Assembly (NCBI GenBank): GCA_021203065.1
Contig: JAJQBX010000025.1
Coordinates: 62,001 to 126,000 of the forward strand
Source: Oscillospiraceae bacterium
Lineage (GTDB): Bacteria; Bacillota; Clostridia; Oscillospirales; Ruminococcaceae
Length of the DNA: 64,000 nt
Direction: 5' to 3'
Made by a program: the position numbers and the translations under genes. Below are positions 33,001 to 39,284 of this stretch, piece after piece (positions within the stretch are counted from its first letter, which is position 1; every line of letters begins with the position of its first letter). Below the pieces are notes generated by a model. That model ran no database searches, was not told where the DNA came from, and was given only the letters and a program-made list of their open reading frames with translations.

Positions 33001-35387
33001 CCGTCATCAAGGGTTACTTCGCCGACGTAAACATAGCCATAGCTTGCCGAGGTCGTCAGAACCATAATCGGTGAAAGGGTTGTGGTTTTGAACGAGACGG
33101 TGATTTTGCCGCTTGTGTCAACAACGGTGGCGGAGATTTCAAGCTGTTCCCAAGCCGTGCCGGTGTAGTGGAGGACTACAAGGCTATCAGCGTCAATAGT
33201 GCTGGTGCCGGTCGGGGTCAGGTCTATAGTGAAAGTAGAACTGCTGACGTCGAGGGGACTGCCCTCATCGGTGAACGAGAGGTCGCCATAGAAGAGAACC
33301 GTGCCCTTTGCGGTGAACTCTGTGCCGGAAGAATTGGTAGCCGTGCCGCTGATGACGGATTTTACCGTAATGTCGGAGCTCGTCGACAAGCTCACCGAGT
33401 TGCCGGTGGATGGCTCGCTGTAAGTAAGCTCTCCGCTTATGCTGTCGGTGACGGTCTTGATCTCAAGAGTGCCGTCGGTTTCAGTTGTGTTGATAGTAAC
33501 CGTGCCGACAGAGACATAGCTTTCGTTGATGACGTCCGGCTTGATGGAGGAGTTTTCGCTGTCCGAAACGGTAACGCTTGCCGAACCGTTATCAACATCT
33601 CCGGTAGCCGGAGTGCCCGGCTCTGCCTCCCCGCACACAGTGCAGACGCCGTTTTCATAATTATGCCCGGTAGCCGGGATAACTTCACCAGCTGTTACTA
33701 TCTCCTCACAAACAGTGCAGACCTCGTCGCCGGTGTAGCCGTCAGTGGTGCAGGTGGCGTCAACGGCGTTTCTGATTTCGGTGGTGTGACCAAGAGCGGA
33801 AACGTCAACCGTGCGATTCTCACGGTAGATATTACCGTTGAATTCGATAGAAGCTGTATAAGTCAATTTACCAGCTTCGGTGCAGGTAGCAGTGGTCGAA
33901 GTGGTGATTGTGGCATCTACGGTCTCCGTATTGCCGCAGTATCTGCAGGTGTATGTGGCTGATGCTGCGCTGTAGTCTGAAGCCCAAGTAAAAGCGGTAT
34001 AGGGGTAATAGTGTCCCGTTGCTTCAATCGTTTCACCAGCAGTCACAGTCTCCCCGCAAACGGTGCAGACCTCGTCGCCGGTATAGCCGTCCTCAGTGCA
34101 GGTAGCGTCAACGGCGTTCTGGATTTCGGTGGTGTGCCCGGTTGCCGGAATCGTCTCTGTATAGGAGTCGCCGCACGAGCAGGTATAAGTCATGACGCCG
34201 TCCTCAGTACAGGTGGCTTCGGTGGTGACTTCGGAGGTGTAGGAGTGGGTGTGAGTCTGGGGCTCTTCTGCTCCGCATACGATACACACGCCATCAACAT
34301 AGTTATGCCCCGTTGCCGTAATAACTTCACCAGCAGTTACAGTTTCGCCGCACACGGTGCAGACCTCGTCGCCGGTGTAGCCGTCAGTGGTGCAGGTGGC
34401 GTCAACGGCGTTCTGGATTTCGGTGGTGTGCCCGGTTGCACTGATAGTTCCGCCGCAGACGGAGCAGGTGGTGTCATCGGTGCAGGAGGTGGAGTTTGTG
34501 TTGCCTGAATGGTCGCAGGTGGTGTACATGGCGTAGACCGTGGTGTCTGCGGAGAAGACGGTGTCGGTGGTGATCTCATAGCCGCTTCCGGACGCAGTGT
34601 ACCAGCCGGAAAGAGCATAGCCCGCATAGAACCAGTCGGTCGGGAGCGAAGACAGCTTTCCTGAGGAATCAGTTTCCAAGGTTAAGGTGGTAGCTTTGCT
34701 GTGCTCGCTGAAATATCCGCCGTTGGCATTGAATGTGATTTCATAAATGCCTGTAGAAGCGGCTGTGTACGAATATGTGGAATCAGAGCGGCAGGTTACC
34801 CAAGCCTCAGAACCGCTAATAGCATTATGGTCTGTGTCGACAATCGTGAGCTTGTAGTAGTACTCACCGGTTTCGACGAATGCTGTTTCTGCGGAAATGT
34901 AGGTGTTGGCGGTATAAAGCGTGCGAACTAGAGTTCCACTGGAAGAATACACATCCACCTGATACTCAATATCCTCACCATAGCCGTACCAAGACAATAT
35001 TCCGGTTGAGGCGTCGTAGGTAGCGAGTGAAACCAAGTATGCAAACGTCTCAGCACTCGTACTGTAAGTAATGTTTTCGGAGGTTTTTACTGTGCTTGAG
35101 CCGGTAACTGCTACTGTAAAGTAGAACGTAGTGCCGTCGGACAAGCCGAGCGTTCTCGCATAGAGAGTATTTGCTGTCGTAGTACCTGACCAGATGAGTG
35201 CGCTGGTAGAAGCGTCATACACATTTACCGTATATGAATCAGCACTTACATCTGACCAGTAAAGCGTAAAAACGCCGCCAATCGTGTAGTAGCCAGCGTT
35301 GCTTATTTCCGTCGCATATGCCGTCGGCACACATAGTGTAAACAGCATGGAAATTGCTAAGATGATGGATAGAATACGTTTTTTCAT
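30033..35387 (-). CDS. giant cell-wall-anchored surface protein with CxxC repeats
   Basis: 1784 residues. A signal peptide (1-26) is followed by Fn3-like beta domains, a Listeria-Bacteroides-type repeat (FNANGGYFSEH...GWYTASGSGYEI, about 220-290), then a run of about 40-residue modules of the form ATCTEDGYTGDEVCTVCGE ending in PATGH. A central region (about 790-1190) has repeated NITITDSTIEATV-like rungs that suggest a right-handed beta-helix. More CxxC modules follow, then a FIVAR-like helical module (NYAAVTEAIARANALNASDY), an acidic stalk and a sorting signal NPTTG, hydrophobic helix and GKKK. Sortase anchoring to the wall is likely; ligand unknown. Start ATG has GGGAGGT upstream. Confidence 0.9.
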   Translation of the reverse strand: MKKRILSIILAISMLFTLCVPTAYATEISNAGYYTIGGVFTLYWSDVSADSYTVNVYDASTSALIWSGTTTANTLYARTLGLSDGTTFYFTVAVTGSSTVKTSENITYSTSAETFAYLVSLATYDASTGILSWYGYGEDIEYQVDVYSSSGTLVRTLYTANTYISAETAFVETGEYYYKLTIVDTDHNAISGSEAWVTCRSDSTYSYTAASTGIYEITFNANGGYFSEHSKATTLTLETDSSGKLSSLPTDWFYAGYALSGWYTASGSGYEITTDTVFSADTTVYAMYTTCDHSGNTNSTSCTDDTTCSVCGGTISATGHTTEIQNAVDATCTTDGYTGDEVCTVCGETVTAGEVITATGHNYVDGVCIVCGAEEPQTHTHSYTSEVTTEATCTEDGVMTYTCSCGDSYTETIPATGHTTEIQNAVDATCTEDGYTGDEVCTVCGETVTAGETIEATGHYYPYTAFTWASDYSAASATYTCRYCGNTETVDATITTSTTATCTEAGKLTYTASIEFNGNIYRENRTVDVSALGHTTEIRNAVDATCTTDGYTGDEVCTVCEEIVTAGEVIPATGHNYENGVCTVCGEAEPGTPATGDVDNGSASVTVSDSENSSIKPDVINESYVSVGTVTINTTETDGTLEIKTVTDSISGELTYSEPSTGNSVSLSTSSDITVKSVISGTATNSSGTEFTAKGTVLFYGDLSFTDEGSPLDVSSSTFTIDLTPTGTSTIDADSLVVLHYTGTAWEQLEISATVVDTSGKITVSFKTTTLSPIMVLTTSASYGYVYVGEVTLDDGYYTTDGETSSNENLPTSGYAYYSGGVLYLNAFEYTYTGTASEFSLIKGGSYELTVDLCDTKSTLSGGAYGIYCQYNFTVQNGELILDLDVSNSSYTVGLYNYNYNFRRDITLNDCKLTITAPYGSAISSVGDVNIIGSTLIMECTDATDSCVAIHSGGSFGGNITITDSTIEATVTIDNTVSVDEAGNACCIDATNGTITITNSTITATVDAGNGAVDGVIAASDDITITNSTVTLTSSGNSVWSILDSDGDLIIEDGSTVTTTGEGKYAEDAIWVKGAITISESNVTSTITNLDTGTYPAGTDDEDKVPEWWEYDVYAIRAKSGNITVIDSNVEATVVLKNYSSSPDFTINGIAIAAANDSTEYSFVLSPSSGTTMSVKLSKTGTPTTYSSQTTITNSAWSSYDYVLISTTAVVTHTHTYTSEVTTEATCTEDGVMTYTCTECGDSYTETIPATGHTNGSPEVENEVAATCTTAGSYDLVVYCSVCGEELSREAVTLAATGHSYRSPAWTWATDYSTCTATFTCANDSSHVVTETAQITTDTDNATCTADGKTTYTATVTFNGLTYTDTQEVVIPATGHTTELQNAKAATCTEDGYTGDTVCTVCGETIQSGETIPATGHTWDEGTVTTVATCTEDGEMTYTCTVCGDSYTETIPATGHTYTATFTWGENYATATVELKCSCGEVVTDNLTVNVTNISGIYVASVVYDSVTYCSDPVETITVTWYDEDSTELRTAVVEKSETVSHGTDPTKASDDQYEYTFAGWTEESYSYGNITYTATYTATPHTYTATFTWADDLNSATATLTCSCGYTVDSSSLDVLVTSVNRLGVVTRTATVTFNGVTYTDQKVTGKSLLTVQANYAAVTEAIARANALNASDYVDFSAVTAAINAVQWNLNVLNQNAVNAYAEAINTAIDNLVAVSETVTEETVVIDEPIEETDIEAEPDETETLEVSDPEPEADSNPTTGIVLTAMPLALALAAVVLGKKK
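31020..34440. repeat. near-identical internal repeats of the surface protein gene
   Basis: The segment encoding the CxxC module recurs with only a few changes near 31190-31260, 33715-33785, 34071-34137 and 34358-34440; shorter related units encoding YTETIPATGH occur at 31020-31090, 31640-31700 and 34140-34200. The nucleotide identity between copies is high enough for recombination or slippage to change the module number. Confidence 0.8.
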
Positions 35388-35487
35388 TTGTTACCTCCCT
35401 GAATTAGCGTTGTGGGGTTGCGGGGGGTAGCCCGCTGCGGCGAGAACTGAAAATTATAATAGGCACTTATTTTAGTTCCCTCACTTA

Positions 35488-35517
35488 ATTATACCATAAA
35501 CTTTATCCTCTTGTCAA
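35488..35517 (-). promoter_or_regulatory. promoter of the surface protein gene
   Basis: Minus strand: TTGACA (35517-35512), 18-bp spacer, TATAAT (35493-35488). It gives a 5' leader of roughly 95 nt. Confidence 0.7.
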
Positions 35518-35535
35518 TAGGTTTTTAGGGGAAAT

Positions 35536-35575
35536 ATAAAAAATACTTCCGTTTTTCTGAGAAAAGCGGAAGTGG
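35536..35575 (-). terminator. terminator after the TetR gene
   Basis: Minus strand: ACTTCCGCTTTTC pairs with AAAAACGGAAGT and is followed by ATTTTTTAT. Confidence 0.85.
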
Positions 35576-35578
35576 GGG

Positions 35579-36238
35579 TTATGATTGTGGGGGAATATGT
35601 GCCATCATGGTGCGGATCATGCCGAGGAGGATTTGCTGCTGGCTCTTGAGGTACTCCTCGTTTTCGAACATGGCATAGTGCACACAGGCTCTGACGAAGA
35701 TGAAGATGAGCCCCTGCACCGCTTCCCACGGAAGACCAAGCTTCGGGGCGAGCTCCTTGGCATATTCGGTGTAACGCTGGGTGACGCCGTCGAAGAACTT
35801 TTCGCCCTCTCCGATATACCTCGGCGAGGAGTAGATCTGATACATGGCTCGATACTTCCTGCCGTGGAGCTTTGCTGTTATGTAGGGCATGGTCATGACA
35901 TAGTTTTCAATTTCTTCAGGACTCTGCGGGGCACGGCTCATGAAGTCGTCCTCCACCTTCTGCATCCCTCTGGCACAGCAGTAGATGATAATCTCATCCT
36001 TGTCGTTGAAGTAGTTGTTGAAGAGGTTCGCCGTGCTGGTCTCACAGTATCTGGCTAACGCTCCGCTTCCTGCATGCTCAAGTCCCAAGTCGCAGACACA
36101 GTCAAAGCACCGGTCGAGCATGTGTAAAATTTTCCGATGCTTCGGGGATAGGTTTTCTTCATCGCTTAAATCTGCGCTGAAGTCTATGGTTGAAACATCA
36201 TGAGCGATGTGTTTATTATAATTTCTGGCTACTCCCAA
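35579..36238 (-). CDS. TetR-family transcriptional regulator
   Basis: 219 residues. A helix-turn-helix is in residues ~55-85 (ARYCETSTANLFNNYFNDKDEI), which fits the TetR pattern of a short second helix followed by F/Y-N-Y-F-x-x-K. The rest is helical, probably the ligand-binding dimer domain. An N-terminal extension of about 35 residues precedes the DNA-binding domain. It is divergent from the small lipoprotein operon at 36408, its most likely target, and a palindrome in the shared region may be its operator. The ligand cannot be inferred. Confidence 0.8.
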   Translation of the reverse strand: MGVARNYNKHIAHDVSTIDFSADLSDEENLSPKHRKILHMLDRCFDCVCDLGLEHAGSGALARYCETSTANLFNNYFNDKDEIIIYCCARGMQKVEDDFMSRAPQSPEEIENYVMTMPYITAKLHGRKYRAMYQIYSSPRYIGEGEKFFDGVTQRYTEYAKELAPKLGLPWEAVQGLIFIFVRACVHYAMFENEEYLKSQQQILLGMIRTMMAHIPPQS

Positions 36239-36261
36239 GGAGAATCCGACCTTTCAGTATG

Positions 36262-36333
36262 TGCGTCGTATTCAGGCGACGTTTGATATAACTTGCAACC
36301 TCACATTATATCACTTTAAAGGGGGTTAGTCAA
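36262..36333 (-). promoter_or_regulatory. promoter and possible operator of the tetR gene
   Basis: Minus strand: TTGACT (36333-36328), 17-bp spacer, TATAAT (36310-36305). Downstream lies the interrupted palindrome CGTCG-TATTCAGG-CGACG (36264-36281), a candidate autoregulatory site. Confidence 0.6.
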
Positions 36334-36347
36334 TAGTAATTGTGCCC

Positions 36348-36376
36348 TTGACTTTTCTTTTCAGATGCGCTATTAT
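36348..36376 (+). promoter_or_regulatory. promoter of the 36408 lipoprotein operon
   Basis: TTGACT (36348-36353), 17-bp spacer, TATTAT (36371-36376). It is back to back with the tetR promoter. Confidence 0.65.
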
Positions 36377-36407
36377 AGCCTTAGAACCCTGTCAGGAGGC
36401 GAAGCCT

Positions 36408-36800
36408 ATGCATAAGCTTAAATCTATAGCTGCAATACTGCTTGCAGTGCTTATATCAACTGTTACCCTTTGCGGATGCATGGGTCGCAACGAGGTCGCA
36501 AGCTATTATAATAAGGAAGAGTACCTCATAATCGAGTTCACACGGCTTAAGTCCTACACGAATTCTCTGAGTATGGAGAAAGGGGACGTCATCCGGTGCG
36601 CCATTTCCTGCGAAAAGGGGACGGTCAGCCTGACTATTGAGGACGAAGACGGGGAGGTCATCTTCTCGGAAAAGAAGATCTCGGAGGACAATTTCGACGT
36701 CGAGATCCCCTCCGACGGCACATACTATATAACAGTAACCGGCAAGAGCTCGAAAGGCAATGCGGCGTTCGAGAAAATCGCCGCCGATGAGATAGACTGA
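36408..36800 (+). CDS. small lipoprotein of unknown function
   Basis: 130 residues. Lipoprotein signal with lipobox LCGC near residue 24, then a compact beta-type domain (CEKGTVSLTIEDEDGEVIFSE and DGTYYITVTGKSSKG) resembling pre-peptidase or immunoglobulin-like beta-sandwiches that bind sugars or stabilise secreted proteins. The ATG at 36408 follows CAGGAGG. It starts a two-gene operon and is divergent from tetR. No specific family assigned. Confidence 0.72.
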   Translation: MHKLKSIAAILLAVLISTVTLCGCMGRNEVASYYNKEEYLIIEFTRLKSYTNSLSMEKGDVIRCAISCEKGTVSLTIEDEDGEVIFSEKKISEDNFDVEIPSDGTYYITVTGKSSKGNAAFEKIAADEID

Positions 36801-36815
36801 TAAAGGAGAATCGCC

Positions 36816-37199
36816 ATGGTAGTAGTCAGGAAAAAGGATAAAAACAGGGACAGGGGAGTCGCCGCAGGCGCAAACCTCGGGCTTATAGCAACAGTAGTTG
36901 TGGCAGTCAGGGGCTGGTTCAAGGAGAGAAAGCACCAGAGGGAGCTTGCCCGCAGGAAGCGTGATCGCAAGGCTAAAAGGGTCCGTTTTGCACTCAAAGC
37001 CGTCAGAATCGCCACTTATTTCGTCCCGATAGTAATCGCCCTCGCAAAGGCTGCAGGTCTCATCGCAAAAAGGCGTGAGAAGAAGCTGGACAAGGAAGCC
37101 GAGGACGTCGGCATCGAAATTATCCATTCCGAACCGGTCTCCTCCGAGGAGGAGGTTTACGAGAGAGTAAACTCCGAAAATTCCGAAACCGAAGAATAA
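36816..37199 (+). CDS. small basic protein with one hydrophobic segment
   Basis: 127 residues, unrecognised. The first two thirds are extremely rich in Lys and Arg (KERKHQRELARRKRDRKAKR), with weakly hydrophobic segments at about 16-33 and 67-82; the last 40 residues are acidic (SSEEEVYERVNSENSETEE). The charge separation suggests a membrane-associated or nucleic-acid-associated protein. AAAGGAG precedes the ATG, 15 bp after the lipoprotein stop. Confidence 0.62.
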   Translation: MVVVRKKDKNRDRGVAAGANLGLIATVVVAVRGWFKERKHQRELARRKRDRKAKRVRFALKAVRIATYFVPIVIALAKAAGLIAKRREKKLDKEAEDVGIEIIHSEPVSSEEEVYERVNSENSETEE

Positions 37200-37248
37200 A
37201 AATTTTCCCGTCCCGGTGCAATAATCGGGGCGGGTGATGTGTATTATA

Positions 37249-37332
37249 GGTGAAGTTTACACTTCACCTACGCAAGAACGCCTAAAATTGCCCTAATGGC
37301 AATTTTACTGGCTTTGCCCGCCGTCGTTCTTG
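37249..37332. repeat. nested palindromic element upstream of the 37364 gene
   Basis: AGGTGAAG/CTTCACCT (37249-37270), then an outer stem CAAGAACG (37273-37280) with CGTTCTTG (37325-37332) enclosing a perfect hairpin AAAATTGCC-CTAAT-GGCAATTTT (37284-37306). The arrangement is cloverleaf-like. Confidence 0.75.
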
Positions 37333-37363
37333 AGATTTCAAACATCGAAAAGGAAAAATCACC

Positions 37364-38023
37364 ATGAACTTAAGAAAACTATTATCAATCCTGTTATCCC
37401 TTACCATGCTCCTGACCCTTGCCGGTTGTCAGATTGTCGAAGACCCGGACGACGGCGAAGATGAAGTTGTCGGCGGTGGGCTTGTCCAAGCCAGAGACGG
37501 CGAAGAGACGAATGACATCGAAGTTGAAGACCCGTATGTCGAAGTTGAAGACCCATATTATGGCGATGAAGACCCCGTTGAGGTAGAAGAACCGATTACC
37601 GACACTGCCGAGGAGGAAGACATCATAATGATCGAGCTTGCAGAGCTTTCGGATATTGCTCCCGAGGAGGGAGTCAGCTTCTATGCTCTGGTCGTCAGCG
37701 TCGGAACGAACAGCCTCAACGTCTGCGGTTTTAATACTACTGTCAACGATGTCAATCATGTCGGACTGTTTACCGTCAGCCTAAGCGATGATGCTACAGT
37801 CACAGGCATAGCGACCAGCATTGAAGACATAACCGCCGGCGACATAGTTGTCATCACCTATGACGGCGAGGTCATGGAGACCTATCCCGCCCAGATTTCG
37901 GGAGCAACAAGAATCTACGTCGACGACCACGCCAGCCGCCTTGCGGAGATAGAATATCTCCTCCCCGACGGCTATGAGGATTTCGGAAATTACTTCCCGG
38001 CGTGGGATGAGTTTGAGTACTGA
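37364..38023 (+). CDS. acidic lipoprotein with EVEDPY repeats
   Basis: 219 residues. Lipobox LAGC near residue 22, followed by a very acidic linker with imperfect repeats EVEDPYVEVEDPYYGDEDP, then a folded domain of about 130 residues (FYALVVSVGTNSLNVCGF..., DDATVTGIATSIEDITAGDIVVITYDGEVMETYPA) that looks like an OB-type beta-barrel. No known family identified with confidence. A nested palindromic element lies immediately upstream and two hairpins follow the stop. Confidence 0.72.
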   Translation: MNLRKLLSILLSLTMLLTLAGCQIVEDPDDGEDEVVGGGLVQARDGEETNDIEVEDPYVEVEDPYYGDEDPVEVEEPITDTAEEEDIIMIELAELSDIAPEEGVSFYALVVSVGTNSLNVCGFNTTVNDVNHVGLFTVSLSDDATVTGIATSIEDITAGDIVVITYDGEVMETYPAQISGATRIYVDDHASRLAEIEYLLPDGYEDFGNYFPAWDEFEY

Positions 38024-38028
38024 GCGTA

Positions 38029-38073
38029 TCAGTTGCCTTTGGCAACTGAGGAAGTTCGGCAGAGCCGAACTTC
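38029..38073. repeat. two perfect hairpins after the acidic lipoprotein gene
   Basis: CAGTTGCC-TTT-GGCAACTG and GAAGTTCGGC-AGA-GCCGAACTTC lie back to back right after the stop codon. The second shares its GAAGTTCG core with hairpins at 4569-4591 and in copy F of the palindromic family. Confidence 0.75.
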
Positions 38074-38088
38074 ATTTGCGGTAAACAG

Positions 38089-38117
38089 TAATCGGCATCA
38101 ATTTCTGATGCCGATTA
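38089..38117. terminator. hairpin at the 3' end of the isomerase-like gene
   Basis: AATCGGCATCA pairs perfectly with TGATGCCGATT; it overlaps the stop codon of the minus-strand gene. It lacks a long T run. Confidence 0.6.
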
Positions 38118-38927
38118 TTGCTTTAAATCCTCCGCATGCCGCATCAAATGCCGCATCGAGTTTTTGTATGAAAACTTTTCGTGTGGGAGCTGCTTGTTTG
38201 AACGCCTCACGGTGAGTCCCGGGTCTATGGAGAAGTTTCTGCCGCCACGCTCGATGAATTTTCTTGTCAGCTCCCTTATCTGGGCAATTCCGTTTCCGGC
38301 GGGAACTGGCTTGCCCTCGTCGGTAATGTCCGCAATGTGGATATAGGCGATCCTTGAGCGGAGCTTGTCCCAAGCCGCCATGACGTCTTCCTTAGCCCTG
38401 ATGAATTCCACCGGGTTGAACACCCCGACCATTTCGGGAAGCGCACTTAAGATGCTGTGACACCTTTCAGCCGTCCCGCCGAAGCACCCGGACTTGTTTT
38501 CAAGGCACAAGGTCACGCTGTGTGCAGCTGCAAGCTCGTTCATTCTGCCGATTCGGTCAATGACCAGCTGGCGGTAGTCGTCCGGGTTCTCAAAGCCCGG
38601 GATATAGAACGAACTCACCCTGACCTTGTCAGCACCCAAGACCTTGCAGACCTCGAGGGTGTTTTTGAGCTTTTCGAGCTGGGCGTCGTAATCGTCCTTG
38701 ATGCCGATTCTGCCGATGGTGGTGGCAAGAGAGAGCACCTCAAGCCCGGAGTCGTTCAGCTTCTTGCGGATAAGGCACGCCGCAACAAAGGAAATGTCCG
38801 AAATGGGACCAAATTCCGTTCCGCCGAGCTCTATTCCGTTAAGATTGTTCCGCTTGATCGCTTCAATCTGGTCGCTAAGCTCGGTTCTCAGTTCTCCGCC
38901 GGAGGAGAATAATTTTACACTGCTCAT
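38115..38927 (-). CDS. sugar phosphate isomerase/epimerase-like TIM-barrel protein
   Basis: 270 residues of the xylose isomerase-like/AP endonuclease 2 superfamily. Barrel strands appear in order: GIELGG, EVLSLATTIG, DKVRVSS, VTLCLENKSG (metal-type Glu), VGVFNPVEF, IAYIHIADI and FSIDPGL. In relatives, a Glu, Asp, His and Glu coordinate a metal; ENKSG and YIHIAD fit, but some usual ligands (for example Asp in VGxxxDxxH) read as N here, so catalysis is uncertain. It stands alone, divergent from the SRP RNA. Confidence 0.75.
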   Translation of the reverse strand: MSSVKLFSSGGELRTELSDQIEAIKRNNLNGIELGGTEFGPISDISFVAACLIRKKLNDSGLEVLSLATTIGRIGIKDDYDAQLEKLKNTLEVCKVLGADKVRVSSFYIPGFENPDDYRQLVIDRIGRMNELAAAHSVTLCLENKSGCFGGTAERCHSILSALPEMVGVFNPVEFIRAKEDVMAAWDKLRSRIAYIHIADITDEGKPVPAGNGIAQIRELTRKFIERGGRNFSIDPGLTVRRSNKQLPHEKFSYKNSMRHLMRHAEDLKQ

Positions 38928-39086
38928 TTTTTACCAGCACCCTATCCAAATCGATTTGTCGTTTGTCACAAAACTTTCGCAATATTTCAGTTAATATTAT
39001 ACCATATTGTTTCGAGTTCGGCAATAGCAAATTGGCATTATGTTGAAATTTTTTTTGTGAAAGAGGTACAAAACCGCAATTTGGGC

Positions 39087-39115
39087 TTGAAAAAGCTTCC
39101 GAAGTGTGGTATACT
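39087..39115 (+). promoter_or_regulatory. promoter of the SRP RNA and dnaX
   Basis: TTGAAA (39087-39092), 17-bp spacer, TATACT (39110-39115), starting transcription a few bases before the SRP RNA. Confidence 0.75.
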
Positions 39116-39127
39116 ATCTAAAGTCAG

Positions 39128-39270
39128 TAGCCAATCCGAGATGTAGGTGTGCGGGTCCTGTGCAACGACGCGCTGTGAACCATGTCAGGCGGGGAACCGA
39201 GCAGCATTAAGCAGAATGCTTCGTGTGACACAGTCTCGCCTGCACACCTATATGTCGGATTGGACTTTTT
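39128..39270 (+). ncRNA. ffs: signal recognition particle RNA (small bacterial type)
   Basis: The conserved SRP core GTCAGGCGGGGAACCGAGCAG lies near 39184 and is read in two halves: GTCAGGC before the symmetric loop and GAGCAGC after it. The ends pair over about 25 bases: CCAATCCGAGATGTAGGTG (from 39131) with its near complement ending CGGATTGG at 39263, followed by a T run that makes a terminator. It guides membrane-protein ribosomes with Ffh. dnaX begins 15 bp downstream. Confidence 0.93.
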
Positions 39271-39284
39271 TGGAGATGAGCAGC

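Noticed and set aside
30642..34508. Several long Gly/Val-rich frames on the plus strand
   Set aside because: They are shadows of the repetitive surface protein gene on the minus strand; their low-complexity composition follows from its codon use.
39147..39284. Upstream extension of dnaX starting at 39147
   Set aside because: The extension reads through the SRP RNA and its terminator; its Cys-rich translation is not part of DnaX proteins.
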